A stretch of DNA of 64,000 nt from Nocardioides sp. 1609 (lineage in GTDB: Bacteria > Actinomycetota > Actinomycetes > Propionibacteriales > Nocardioidaceae). A model generated the notes under the pieces. That model was given only the letters and a program-made list of their open reading frames with translations. It was not told the DNA's origin and did no database searches. A program made the position numbers and the translations under genes. The first letter of the stretch is position 1; each line of letters begins with the position of its first letter. The stretch is from contig NZ_SPUJ01000008.1 of the NCBI RefSeq assembly GCF_004522105.1, forward strand, positions 170,636 through 234,635. The letters are read 5' to 3'. Below are positions 8,293 through 16,695 of this stretch, piece after piece.

Positions 8293-9030
8293 TCAGCCCT
8301 CCCCTGCCTCGTCGACCGCCACGTCGAGGGGCACGTCGGCCTCGTCCTCGACGGGGGTCGTGCCGTTCGCCTCGCGCAGCGCCTCCAGCAGCTCCTGGAG
8401 CAGCTCGAGCGGGAGCAGCGGCTCGACGGCCTCGCTGATCTCGTAGCGGTCGTCGCCGACGGCGCCGATGAGCAGGCCCGACTTCACGACGGTGGCGACG
8501 GCCGCGCGGGCCCGCTTCTCGTCGCCGGCCTCGTCGGTGGCGTGCGGCGGCCGGAACGTCTCGACGTAGGCCACGACGTCCTCCCGGTCGACGTGGACCC
8601 GCGCGTCGCCGCCGGCGTGCCCGGCGCGGAGCCGGTCGCGCAGGTGCACCAGCACCAGCGTCTCCTCGCGCGACCAGGCGGCGTCGTAGAGCAGGGTCGG
8701 GAAGCGGCTGCCGGTCTCGGAGACCGCCTGCCGCTTCCACGCGACCTCGCGGGTCCGGTCGACGGCGAGGTCGAGGAACAGGTCGTTGAGCCGCGAGCGC
8801 AGCACCCGCTCGTGGTCGAGGAGCACCTGCCAGTCGCGCGGGTGGGTGCGGGCGCTGATGAACCGCTGCTTGAGCAGCGTGACGAGGGCGTGGCGCTGGG
8901 CGTGCTCGAGCCCGCCCTCGTCACCCTCGAAGAGGGAGACCGAGCCGTCGTCGAGGACGTCCCCGTCGGGGCCCCCGTCGAGGTCCCCGTCGCGCTCGTC
9001 TCGGACGTCGATGTCGGTGTCGACACTCAT
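8293..9030 (-). CDS. JetB/MksE-like DUF4194 protein
   Basis: A 245-residue protein of the DUF4194 type, the KleE-like (MksE/JetB) accessory subunit that bridges the SMC motor and the kleisin. Visible landmarks are FISARTHPRDWQVLLDHERVLRSRLNDLFLDL, RFPTLLYDAAWSREETLVLVHLRDRL, and a C-terminal winged-helix-like VVKSGLLIGAVGDDRYEISEAVEPLL. The ends are acidic and probably disordered. I chose the ATG at MSVDTDID, which overlaps the jetA stop (ATGA); the frame is open farther upstream inside jetA. Spacing to jetC is one base, so the three genes are translationally coupled. Confidence 0.85.
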   Translation of the reverse strand: MSVDTDIDVRDERDGDLDGGPDGDVLDDGSVSLFEGDEGGLEHAQRHALVTLLKQRFISARTHPRDWQVLLDHERVLRSRLNDLFLDLAVDRTREVAWKRQAVSETGSRFPTLLYDAAWSREETLVLVHLRDRLRAGHAGGDARVHVDREDVVAYVETFRPPHATDEAGDEKRARAAVATVVKSGLLIGAVGDDRYEISEAVEPLLPLELLQELLEALREANGTTPVEDEADVPLDVAVDEAGEG

Positions 9031-10511
9031 CGGGTCGCCTCTCGCAGGTCGGGGTCGGGCAGGGGCAGCCGCGGCACGGCGAAGGTGCGGCGCGTGCCGT
9101 CGGGCCGGACGGCGGCGAACGACTCCGCGACGTCGTCGGCCTCCCACTCGTGGTCGGCGGCCAGGTGGAGCAGCCCGAGGATCTCCACCGGGCGACGCAG
9201 CGACGGCTCGAAGCCCGCGAACAGCTCGCCCAGCGAGGCCGCCGGCAGCAGCGAGCGCAGCGCCTCGTCGAGCCGCTCGCGCAGCGACGTCAGCTGCGGG
9301 CCGCCCTGCGCCATCAGCCCGGCCAGCGACACCGGCGGGGCGTCGTCGGGGTCGCCGGCGCCCAGGCGGTCGGGCAGCACGTCGTCGGCGGGGTCGTGGA
9401 ACCGCTCGCGCAGGTGGTCGACCCCGGCGCGCATCGGCAGGAGGGCCACGTCGTGCGTGGCGCGCGGACCCGTCGTCGCCATCCAGGTGGTCAGCTCGGA
9501 CTCGACCTGCCGCAGAGTCTGCTCGAGCTCGCGGTCGCGGACGGCGTCGTGGGAGACGATGTACTCCTTCAGCGTCGCCGTCACGCGCGAGCGCTGGGCG
9601 AGCACCCGGTCGAGGCCGTCGCGCACCAGCCGCACGGTGCCGCGCAGCTCGGCGCGCTCGGCCTCGCTGAGGATCGCGCCGGACAGCGGGTGCTCGAGCA
9701 GTGCGGTGAGGTCCTCGCGGAGCTGGGTGACCAGGGCGTCGTCGCGCAGCAGGGCGAAGGCGCCCTCGAACGCCCGCCCCTCGTGGGTGGCCGTCATCAG
9801 CGCGTCGGCGCGGGTCAGGTAGTCGTCGATGACCTCGCCGGCCGGCCGGTCCTCCGCACGGAACGCCGCGAGGATCTCGCCGCGAATGGTGCTGAACCGC
9901 TCCTCGACGCGCGCGAAGTCGCTCGGCAGCGCCGAGACCAGCGACAGCAGCTCGGTGAACCCCTCCAGCATGTAGTCCTCGGTGGCACCGACCAGCTCGG
10001 CGCCCTCGACCAGCCGGTCGCGCTCGGCCTGCAGCCGGGCGATCTCGGCGTTGAGGATGGTGACCCGCGCCGTGCGGTCGGGGTTGGCCTCGGCGTTGAA
10101 CCGGCGCACCGAGCCGAGGATCGTCGAGATCCGGTGCTCGCTGAGCGTGGCGCGATCACGGGAGAGGTTCTTGACCAGCTCGAGCGCCTGCTGGGCGTGG
10201 GAGGTCAGGGTGTAGACCTCGTGACCGGTCTCGTCGAGCGAGCGCACCAGCCACTGCCCGCGCATCCAGCGGTGGCAGAGGTCGCGGCCACTCCCCTGCG
10301 GCACGTCGCCCTCCCCTGCCAGCCGGACGGCGGCCAGGTGCTCCTCGACCTGCGCGTGCAGTCGCGCCGTCGGGATCGGCTTGTTGTTGCGCCCGAACGC
10401 CGTGCGGAAGATCGTGATGACGACGTGCGCCTGGCGCTGGTGGAGCAGGGCCAGGGTGGGCTGCGCGAAGGCGTCCTTGACCCGCGCCAGCTCTGCGGCG
10501 ACCTCGCTCAT
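9027..10511 (-). CDS. JetA/MksF-like DUF3375 kleisin
   Basis: A 494-residue DUF3375 protein, the kleisin-type subunit (JetA/MksF) of Wadjet-like SMC complexes. It starts MSEVAAELARVKDAFAQPTLALLHQRQAHVVITIFRTAFG, typical of the family, with an N-terminal winged-helix region (GQWLVRSLDETGHEVYTLTSHAQQAL), a long central helical region, and a C-terminal winged helix around PVEILGLLHLAADHEWEADDVAESF that would contact the SMC head. It is the first gene of the operon; about 90 untranslated bases separate it from the next gene upstream. The complex acts on DNA in the cytosol. Whether it limits plasmids, condenses the chromosome, or both is not determinable here. Confidence 0.87.
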   Translation of the reverse strand: MSEVAAELARVKDAFAQPTLALLHQRQAHVVITIFRTAFGRNNKPIPTARLHAQVEEHLAAVRLAGEGDVPQGSGRDLCHRWMRGQWLVRSLDETGHEVYTLTSHAQQALELVKNLSRDRATLSEHRISTILGSVRRFNAEANPDRTARVTILNAEIARLQAERDRLVEGAELVGATEDYMLEGFTELLSLVSALPSDFARVEERFSTIRGEILAAFRAEDRPAGEVIDDYLTRADALMTATHEGRAFEGAFALLRDDALVTQLREDLTALLEHPLSGAILSEAERAELRGTVRLVRDGLDRVLAQRSRVTATLKEYIVSHDAVRDRELEQTLRQVESELTTWMATTGPRATHDVALLPMRAGVDHLRERFHDPADDVLPDRLGAGDPDDAPPVSLAGLMAQGGPQLTSLRERLDEALRSLLPAASLGELFAGFEPSLRRPVEILGLLHLAADHEWEADDVAESFAAVRPDGTRRTFAVPRLPLPDPDLREATR

Positions 10512-10602
10512 CTGCCCTCCCCCGGGACGTCGTGCGCGGCGTCCCGCGCGCCGCAGAGCATTCCAGAGGCCCCCGACGGGCCGACGGGCGGCGTCCGGGC
10601 CC

Positions 10603-10893
10603 TCAGTCCTCGGGAGCCGGGGGGAAGCAGGTCGCCGCCCACTCCTGGACGGCGGCGACGAGATCGGCCACGGTGACGGCGGGCGTCGCGATGCGGAGGT
10701 AGACGCTGCGGTCCTCGAGCCCCTCCACCATCGCGTTCAGGCTCGGGCCGGCGGTGACGGTCGGCAGCACCGTCACGCCCACGAACGCCGGGTCGGACGC
10801 GAGTCCGTCGAGGAAGCGCGCCTCCTGGTCGAGGTCGTCGACGTAGACGACCTCGATCGTGGTCTCGACCCAGCCTCGGAGCTCGTAGGGCAT
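10603..10893 (-). CDS. Small hypothetical protein, 96 aa
   Basis: A compact protein starting MPYELRGWVETTIEVVYVDDLDQEARFLDGLASDPAF and ending ATCFPPAPED. The pattern (RGWVETTIEVVYVDDL, FVGVTVLPTV, VYLRIATPAVTVADLVAAVQEWA) suggests alternating strands and helices of a small alpha/beta fold. Codon bias is strong and fits a real gene. I do not recognise a family. It is upstream of jetA on the same strand with about 90 bases between, so it might be cotranscribed with the Jet genes, but the gap leaves room for a separate promoter. Confidence 0.6.
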   Translation of the reverse strand: MPYELRGWVETTIEVVYVDDLDQEARFLDGLASDPAFVGVTVLPTVTAGPSLNAMVEGLEDRSVYLRIATPAVTVADLVAAVQEWAATCFPPAPED

Positions 10894-10924
10894 GCACGTG
10901 ACTGTACGGAGGAGCGTCGCCGAT

Positions 10925-11183
10925 CTTGGGGTGGTGGCATCCCCCCGGGGGCGTTAGGTTCGAGAACGGTTCGACGCAGCAACGTCCCCCATGGCTGCGT
11001 CGCACCCACGGCGCCCCGCCGGCTCCATCTGGTGGGGCTCCGTGCTCCCCTGCCCTCGTACGGCCGGGCTCGGTGGTCGTCGGCCCGATCTTCGGTATTT
11101 CGCTGCGCGCCTTGCGCCGCCCGGCTATCGTTGCTCCTGTTGGACCGCTGGAGACCCGAGACTCCGGCGGTCCGACTCTTTTT
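10925..11183 (+). ncRNA. Candidate structured RNA or leader with intrinsic terminator
   Basis: The gap between two divergent genes holds a run of hairpins on the plus strand. A C-rich stretch CATCCCCCCGGGGG lies near 10938-10951. GACGCAGC/GCTGCGTC (10973-11001) encloses a loop with five Cs. CACGG-c-GCCCC / GGGGC-t-CCGTG spans 11007-11044. It ends with the terminator listed separately. The two C-rich elements recall the actinobacterial 6C RNA, but the first is not in a clean stem-loop and the second has five Cs, so that identity is only a suggestion. It could also be a 5' leader of the DUF559 gene that starts 67 bases later. Confidence 0.35.
11142..11183 (+). terminator. Rho-independent terminator
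   Basis: GGACCGCTGGAG pairs with CTCCGGCGGTCC around an ACCCGAGA loop (one G-T pair), followed within a few bases by CTTTTT. Such a T tract is rare in this GC-rich sequence. No protein gene ends upstream on this strand, so it presumably ends a short RNA, or attenuates the gene beginning at 11250. Confidence 0.8.
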
Positions 11184-11249
11184 CCCGGGGTGGACGCCCC
11201 CTGTGGAGGACGGGACGCAGCCGGGCCACTGATCGTCGATCCTGGTCCG

Positions 11250-12143
11250 GTGACGGTGGTCGAGCTGATCGAGGAGGCGGGCGGGTACCTCCCGCGAGCC
11301 GCCCTCGTCGCCGCGACGTCCCGCGCCGAGGTCGACGCCGCGCTCGCCGCCGGCCTGGTCGTGGCCTCCGGCAGGGGCCGCTACACGACCGCGGCCACCG
11401 GCGCCGCCGTCCGCGCCGCCCAGCGCGTCGGCGGCGTGCTCTGCCTGACCAGCGCGGCGCTCCACCACGGCTGGGAGGTCAAGCTCGTGCCCGAGCGGCC
11501 CCACGTCGCCGTGCCGCGCGGCCGCAAGATCAGCCGGGCGCGCCGCGACGGCGTCGACCTGCACCGCTACGACCTGCACCCCGGCGACCTGGTCGACGGC
11601 GTCGCCACCGACGTCGAGACCACGCTGCGCCACTGCCTCACCCGGCTGCCGTGGGACGAGGCGCTGGCCGTCGCCGACTCCGCGCTGCGCCACGACGCCG
11701 ACCCGGCTGCACTGCGCCGCGCGGCCGCCTGCAGCGGGCACGGCTCGCGGCAGGCCCGCCGGGTGCTGGCCGAGGTCGACGCCGACGCAGCCAACCCGTT
11801 CGAGTCCGTGACCCGGGCGATCGCCCTCGACGTGCCGGGCCTGACGGTGCGCCCCCAACGGACGGTCCGGACCCCCTGGAGCACCGCGCGGCCCGACCTC
11901 GTCGACGAGGAGCTGAGGATCGCGATCGAGTGCGACTCGTTCGAGTGGCACGGCGGTCGGGCGGCTCTCGCGAAGGACGCGAGGCGCTACAACCTGCTCG
12001 TCGTCGACGGGTGGCTCGTCCTCCGCCTCGCCTGGGAGGACGCCATGTTCGACCCCGCGTACGTCCGCCGGGTGCTGGTCGCGGCCGTCGCTCTCGTACA
12101 AGCACGTACACCTCGGGCCACGTGCCGCTGCGGCGCCGCGTAG
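11250..12143 (+). CDS. AbiEi-like wHTH + DUF559 (Vsr-like) endonuclease-fold protein
   Basis: A 297-residue two-part protein. Residues 1-80 (TVVELIEEAGGYLPRAALV, VVASGRGRYTTA) resemble the winged-helix domain of AbiEi-type antitoxins. The C-terminal part has the DUF559/Vsr-like pattern: PDLVDEELRIAIECDSFEWHG, followed by ALAKDARRYNLLVVDGWLVLRLAWED, with Asp, Glu and a Lys/Arg pattern expected of the PD-(D/E)XK fold. I set the start at GTG 11250 (MTVVELIEEAG) because the family usually begins at this helix; the frame is open far upstream. Such proteins are common in actinobacteria and are often found without a partner toxin. Substrate and nuclease activity are unproven. Confidence 0.75.
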   Translation: MTVVELIEEAGGYLPRAALVAATSRAEVDAALAAGLVVASGRGRYTTAATGAAVRAAQRVGGVLCLTSAALHHGWEVKLVPERPHVAVPRGRKISRARRDGVDLHRYDLHPGDLVDGVATDVETTLRHCLTRLPWDEALAVADSALRHDADPAALRRAAACSGHGSRQARRVLAEVDADAANPFESVTRAIALDVPGLTVRPQRTVRTPWSTARPDLVDEELRIAIECDSFEWHGGRAALAKDARRYNLLVVDGWLVLRLAWEDAMFDPAYVRRVLVAAVALVQARTPRATCRCGAA

Positions 12144-12207
12144 CTCCGGGCCTCGGCGGCCCCGGTCGGCCCCGATCGGCCGTGGTGTACGTGGTTGTCC
12201 GCCCGCG

Positions 12208-13308
12208 TCAGTCCTCGTCGGAGGCGAAATCCTCGTTGTGGGTGCCCGGACGCGGCGCCCAGGGCAGCTCCTTGGCCGGCCGGACGACGACGAGCCGGTC
12301 GCCGCGGGCGAGCAGGGCGACCACCGGGTCGAAGTAGCGGTAGACCTTCTCGTCGCGCACGACCGCGATCACCTGGTCGGCCACGCCCTGCGGCTGCTTG
12401 CCCACCTCCGACACCAGGAGCTCGCGCTCGGCGACCTCGAGGCCCTCGCCGTAGGTCAGCAGGTCCTCCATCACGGTGCCGAGCGTCGGCGACAGCGTGG
12501 AGAGACCGAGCAGCCGGCCCACGGCGTCCGAGGACGTGATGACCGAGTTGGCGCCGGACTGGCGCATCAGCGGCGCGTTCTCCTGCTCGCGGACGGCGGC
12601 GACGATCCAGGCGTCCGGGTTGAGCTGGCGCACGGTGAGCGTGGCGAGGACGTTGGAGTCGTCGCGGTCGGTGGTGATGATGACCTGGTCGGCGTCGGCG
12701 ACGCCGGCGCGGCGCAGCACCTCGCGGCGCGTCGCGTCACCGGTGACGACGGCCAGCCCGTCGGCGTGCGCCTCGGCGAGCGCGGTGGCGCTGGGGTCGA
12801 CGATGACGACGCTCTCGCGGTCGTAGCCGTTGTTGACGAGCGTCTCGACGGCGCTTCGTCCCTTGGTGCCGTAGCCGACGACGACGATGTGGTGACCCAC
12901 GGTCTTCCTCCAACGAGCGATGCGGATGAGCTCGCGCCCCTGCGAGGCGAGCACCTCCAGCGTGGTCCCGATGAGCAGCACCAGGAAGGCGATGCGGGCC
13001 GGGGTGATGACGAGGGCGTTGATCAGGCGGGCATTGTCGCTGGCGGGAGCGATGTCGCCGTAGCCGGTCGTGCTGAGCGTGACGGTCGTGTAGTAGAACG
13101 CGTCGATCAGGCTGATGGTGTTGGTCGGGTCGCCGTTGTCGTTATAGCCCTCGCGGTCGAAGTAGACCAGCGCGACGGTGCCGACCAGGATGCCCAGCGC
13201 CATGAGGAGGCGCTTGCCCAGCTGCCACCACGGTGAGCGGTTGCGCTCGGGGAGGTTGACCTTCCCCCGGCTGCTGCTCCGCGCGCCCTCGGAGTCGGTG
13301 TGGCTCAC
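12208..13308 (-). CDS. Two-TM potassium channel with TrkA-N (RCK) domain
   Basis: A 366-residue membrane protein. A first membrane helix spans about residues 33-50. The pore contains the K+ selectivity filter TVTLSTTGYGD (75-85). A second helix follows at about 100-120. A Rossmann-type RCK/TrkA-N domain begins HHIVVVGYGTKGRSAV (139-154) with IVDPSATALA and VVTGDATRREVL, then a C-terminal part ending at the acidic DFASDED. The layout matches MthK/Kch-like ligand-gated K+ channels. It acts in the cytoplasmic membrane. Nine bases separate it from the next gene upstream, so they may be cotranscribed. Confidence 0.9.
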   Translation of the reverse strand: MSHTDSEGARSSSRGKVNLPERNRSPWWQLGKRLLMALGILVGTVALVYFDREGYNDNGDPTNTISLIDAFYYTTVTLSTTGYGDIAPASDNARLINALVITPARIAFLVLLIGTTLEVLASQGRELIRIARWRKTVGHHIVVVGYGTKGRSAVETLVNNGYDRESVVIVDPSATALAEAHADGLAVVTGDATRREVLRRAGVADADQVIITTDRDDSNVLATLTVRQLNPDAWIVAAVREQENAPLMRQSGANSVITSSDAVGRLLGLSTLSPTLGTVMEDLLTYGEGLEVAERELLVSEVGKQPQGVADQVIAVVRDEKVYRYFDPVVALLARGDRLVVVRPAKELPWAPRPGTHNEDFASDED

Positions 13309-13317
13309 GGGGTGAAC

Positions 13318-14424
13318 CTAGTCGGTGCGGGGCGGCGGGTCGCCGACGGCACGCTCGGACGGCGCCGGCTCGGTCGGCGCGGCACGGCGCACCACCCGCA
13401 CCGGCTGGGTCAGGGCGGGCGGGTCGGGCGGGTCCGGCCGCTCGGGAGGGACCGGCGTCGTCTCGCGGGTCATCACCGTCCGCAGCCGCGTCATCAGCTC
13501 GAGCCGGGCCCGAGTGGTGTGCTTCTGCGGGAAGACCTGGTCGAACGCCGCGTTGACGGCCGCCCCGATCAGCACCGCGATCGCGACCAGGTACAGCCAC
13601 AGCAGGACGGCGATCGGTGCGGCCAGGGGGCCGTAGATCGACTTGGAGTCGGCCGCCGTCGCGGTCAGCACCCAGCGCAGGACGTAGGAGCCGAGGATCC
13701 ACGCGACGAGCGAGAACGTCGCACCGGGCAGGTTGAAGCTCCAGTTCGTCTTCACCGGCACCGACACGTGGTAGAGCGTCGCGAGGAAGCAGACGCACAC
13801 GACGATGACGATCGGCCAGTAGAACTGCATCAGGAAGTCGGCCCGCTCGGGCAGCCAGGCGCGCACCAGTCCCGGACCGGCGATGACGAGCGGGATCGAG
13901 ATCGCGCCCGTGATCACCGCCAGGATGTAGAGCACGAACGAGAGCGCCCGCGTCTTGACGATCCCGCGGTGCCCGCCGAGCCCGTGCATGATCGTGATGG
14001 TGTCGACGAAGACGTTGAGCGCGCGCGAGCCCGACCACAGCGAGAGCACGAACCCCAGCGAGATGACGTCGAGCCGACCGCCGTCGAGCACCGACTCCAT
14101 CGTGGGGTCGATGACCTTGTCGACGGCGGAGTCGGTGAGGAAGGTCGAGGTGAAGTCGAGGATCGCGCGCCGGACGTCCTCGACCTGGTCGGCGCTGAAC
14201 CGGGCGGACACGTAGCCGATCCCGCCGGCCAGCGCGAACACCAGCGGCGGCACCGACACGACGGCGAAGAACGCCCCCTCCGCGGCGAGCCCGGTCACCC
14301 GGTAGCGCAGGCAGGAGGAGACGGTGGTGACGACCAGCCGCCACAGCGTGTGGGCGGCCCGGCGGGCGAGGTCGGGGGCCCGGGACGACGCCGCGGCGGC
14401 GTCGTCCGAGGGCTCCGAGGGCAT
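13318..14424 (-). CDS. YihY/BrkB-family membrane protein
   Basis: A 368-residue protein with about six hydrophobic helices between residues 35 and 290 and a proline-rich, charged C-terminal tail. Family landmarks are LAAEGAFFAVVSVPPLVFAL, the LSLWSGSRALNVFVDTITIMHG segment, and SIYGPLAAPIAVLLWLYLVAIAVLIGAAVNAAF. YihY/BrkB proteins were once called ribonuclease BN in error; their physiological role is unclear. Start chosen at the ATG giving MPSEPSDD; the open frame farther upstream overlaps nothing sensible. It likely forms a pair with the K+ channel gene that follows. Confidence 0.82.
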   Translation of the reverse strand: MPSEPSDDAAAASSRAPDLARRAAHTLWRLVVTTVSSCLRYRVTGLAAEGAFFAVVSVPPLVFALAGGIGYVSARFSADQVEDVRRAILDFTSTFLTDSAVDKVIDPTMESVLDGGRLDVISLGFVLSLWSGSRALNVFVDTITIMHGLGGHRGIVKTRALSFVLYILAVITGAISIPLVIAGPGLVRAWLPERADFLMQFYWPIVIVVCVCFLATLYHVSVPVKTNWSFNLPGATFSLVAWILGSYVLRWVLTATAADSKSIYGPLAAPIAVLLWLYLVAIAVLIGAAVNAAFDQVFPQKHTTRARLELMTRLRTVMTRETTPVPPERPDPPDPPALTQPVRVVRRAAPTEPAPSERAVGDPPPRTD

Positions 14425-14507
14425 GACCGCCACGCTAACGAGTGGCGGGGCCGGGATCGGGGATCCGCGGCCCCACCACTCGGGTGAGATGGACGACGTC
14501 CGGCCGG

Positions 14508-15905
14508 CTAGGCCTTGGCCGGCTCCTTCTCGAGCGCGCCCCCCGGTGTCGAGTCGCCCGCCTCGACCGGCTCCGGCTCGTGGTCGTCGAGCATCGTGGT
14601 CTCGTCGAAGGGGTCGTGCCCGCCGAGCACGGCGTCGAGCTTGGCCCGGTCGAGGCCGCCGGTCCAGTGCCCGACGAGCACGGTGGCGACGGCGTTGCCG
14701 GCGAAGTTGGTGACCGCGCGGGCCTCGCTCATGAAGCGGTCGATGCCGACGATGAGGCCGACGCCGTCGACCAGCTCCGGACGGTGCGAGCTCAGGCCGC
14801 CGGCGAGGGTGGCCATGCCGGCGCCGGTGACGCCCGCGGCGCCCTTGGAGGCGATCATCATGAAGAGCAGCAGCGAGATCTGCTCGCCGATCGACAGCGG
14901 GTCGCCCATCGCCTCGGCGATGAACAGCGAGGCCATGGTCAGGTAGATCGCGGTGCCGTCGAGGTTGAACGAGTAGCCGGTCGGTACGACGACGCCCACG
15001 GTCGGCTTGTCGACGCCGGCGTGCTCCATCTTGGCGATCAGGCGGGGCAGCGCCGACTCCGACGACGACGTCGACACGATGAGCAGGAACTCGCGGCCGA
15101 GGTACTTCAGCAGGCTGAAGAGGTTCACGCCGGTGGCGAGCTTGAGGATGGTGCCGAGGACGACGAAGACGAACAGCGCGCAGGTCACGTAGAACCCGAT
15201 CATCAGCACCGCGAGGCTCTTGAGCGCGTCGGCTCCGGTCGCGCCGACGACGGCGGCCATGGCTCCGAAGGCGCCGACCGGGGCGGCCCACATGATCATC
15301 GCCAGGACGCGGAAGACCAGCTTCTGGATGGTGTTGATGCCGCGCAGGATCGGCTCGCCGGCCCGGCCCATCCGCTGCAGCGCGAACCCGACGAGCAGGG
15401 CGACGAGCAGGGTCTGGAGCACCTCGCCGGAGGTCAGCGAGGAGAGCATCGAGTCGGGGATGACGCCGAGCAGGAACTCCGACGTGCTCCCGTGGCCGGC
15501 CTTCGCCTGCTCCTGGCCGGCGCCGGCGACCTCGTCGTCCAGGTTGAGGCCGTCACCGGGGTGCAGGATGTTGCCGACGACCATGCCGATGGCCAGGGCG
15601 AAGGTCGACATCGTGATGAAGTAGCCGAGCGCGAGCCCGCCGACCTTGCCGACCCGGGCGGCGTTCGCCACCGAGCCGACGCCGATCACGATCGTGCAGA
15701 AGATGACCGGCTGGATCATCATCTTGATGAGGGCCACGAAGGCCTCGCCGAGCGGCTTGAGCTCGACCGCGAAGGTCGGGAACAGGATCCCGACCGCGAT
15801 GCCGAGGACGACGGCCGCGATCACCGCGAGGTAGAGGTAGTGGGTGCGGTTCTTGACCTGACGCGGTGGGGACTGCGGCGCGTGCGCCGACGGCGTGGTG
15901 CTCAT
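14508..15905 (-). CDS. dctA: C4-dicarboxylate/H+ (or Na+) symporter
   Basis: A 465-residue SDF-family transporter. It has eight or more membrane segments, the serine-rich reentrant loop STSSSESALPRLI, the MMIASKGAAGVTGAGMATL hairpin, and FNLDGTAIYLTM and NFAGNAVATVLVGHW near the substrate site. The NAVAT/VGHW ending and the nearby DcuS/DctB-like two-component genes favour C4-dicarboxylates (succinate, fumarate, malate) over glutamate. The start ATG is preceded by AGGAGG, an excellent ribosome binding site. The C-terminal tail is acidic and cytosolic. The upstream gap holds a CRP-like palindrome. It is divergent from the lipoprotein gene at 16120. Confidence 0.88.
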   Translation of the reverse strand: MSTTPSAHAPQSPPRQVKNRTHYLYLAVIAAVVLGIAVGILFPTFAVELKPLGEAFVALIKMMIQPVIFCTIVIGVGSVANAARVGKVGGLALGYFITMSTFALAIGMVVGNILHPGDGLNLDDEVAGAGQEQAKAGHGSTSEFLLGVIPDSMLSSLTSGEVLQTLLVALLVGFALQRMGRAGEPILRGINTIQKLVFRVLAMIMWAAPVGAFGAMAAVVGATGADALKSLAVLMIGFYVTCALFVFVVLGTILKLATGVNLFSLLKYLGREFLLIVSTSSSESALPRLIAKMEHAGVDKPTVGVVVPTGYSFNLDGTAIYLTMASLFIAEAMGDPLSIGEQISLLLFMMIASKGAAGVTGAGMATLAGGLSSHRPELVDGVGLIVGIDRFMSEARAVTNFAGNAVATVLVGHWTGGLDRAKLDAVLGGHDPFDETTMLDDHEPEPVEAGDSTPGGALEKEPAKA

Positions 15906-15953
15906 CGATCCTCCTGGTGGTGCCCGGGGGCGGCCGGGCACGTCCCGACACCC

Positions 15954-15992
15954 GTCACCCTGGTGGCTGCTGTGACGCCGGTCACCCTTGTG
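15954..15992. promoter_or_regulatory. CRP-like palindrome and direct repeats upstream of dctA
   Basis: TGTGACGCCGGTCACC at 15971-15986 fits the CRP/GlxR consensus TGTGA-N6-TCACA except for the last base. It overlaps a direct repeat, GTCACCCTGGTG (15954-15965) and GTCACCCTTGTG (15981-15992), spaced 27 bp. It lies 66 bp upstream of the dctA start, in the gap shared with the divergent lipoprotein gene. The palindrome suggests cAMP-receptor control of a carbon-uptake gene; the direct repeats could be sites for the response regulator encoded at 19117. Both readings are inference. Confidence 0.5.
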
Positions 15993-16119
15993 TTCGTTGT
16001 GTTCGCCACCACACCGCCGCCACGCCGTTCTCCACAGGGCCGGGTTCTCCGGTTCCCGATCGGCCGCGGTCGGAGTAACTTGCGTGCCCTGACGTCGGTC
16101 ACTCGGAAGGACCACGCGG

Positions 16120-16695
16120 ATGCACCCTCGACAGCTCGCCGCCCCAGCCGCGGCCCTCGCCCTCGCCCTCGGGCTCGCCGCGTGCAACGGCGATCCGGAG
16201 CCGAAGGTCGAGGACCCGCCGCCGTCGACCTCGACGTCCACCCTCGACCCGGCGACCTCCGCTCCGCCGACGTCTGAGCCGACGTCTGAGCCGACGTCTG
16301 AGCCGCCAGCGGACGAGACGCCGGAGCAGTTCATCCGACGATTCCAAGCAGCCTCGTCTGCGATGCAGTCCTCCGGTGAAACACAGCCTTACCTCGACTT
16401 GACTCAGAACTGCCAGTCTTGCGAAGACCTAGCCGATGAGGTCGACAGGGTCTACTCGGCAGGCGGATACGTCGAGCTTGGCGATGAGTTGGTACGCCGC
16501 ATTAAACGCGTGGGCGGAGTGGATGGCATCGCCATCATGGAGTACGACCTCCAGATCGGTCCGACCACAATCTTTGATTCCGCCGGTGCTGCTGTCGATC
16601 AGTTTCCCGGAGGAACCGATCGATTCCAGCTGAACGTTCGGCTGGAGGACGGCAGCTGGAAAGTGTTGCGTCTGAATCGGCTAGTGGATCAATGA
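16120..16695 (+). CDS. Lipoprotein with TSEP repeats (DUF6318-like)
   Basis: A 191-residue secreted lipoprotein. Signal peptide residues 1-22 end in the lipobox LAAC. A Pro/Ser/Thr linker with three exact 12-bp repeats (TSEP units, 16269-16304) follows, then a globular domain of about 120 residues with two cysteines in CQSC. The ending TDRFQLNVRLEDGSWKVLRLNRL resembles the DUF6318/SnoaL-like NTF2 fold. From about 16330 the GC content and third-position bias fall sharply, within the gene. The stop overlaps the next start (ATGA), so the two are coupled. Function unknown; the location beside dicarboxylate transport genes may be coincidental. Confidence 0.75.
   Translation: MHPRQLAAPAAALALALGLAACNGDPEPKVEDPPPSTSTSTLDPATSAPPTSEPTSEPTSEPPADETPEQFIRRFQAASSAMQSSGETQPYLDLTQNCQSCEDLADEVDRVYSAGGYVELGDELVRRIKRVGGVDGIAIMEYDLQIGPTTIFDSAGAAVDQFPGGTDRFQLNVRLEDGSWKVLRLNRLVDQ

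Noticed and set aside
4650..8438. Very long open frame on the plus strand (about 1260 codons) opposite jetC
   Set aside because: It is antisense to a clear SMC gene; in GC-rich DNA the opposite strand is often stop-free. Its composition is low-complexity Arg/Ala/Val/Glu/Gly without domain motifs.
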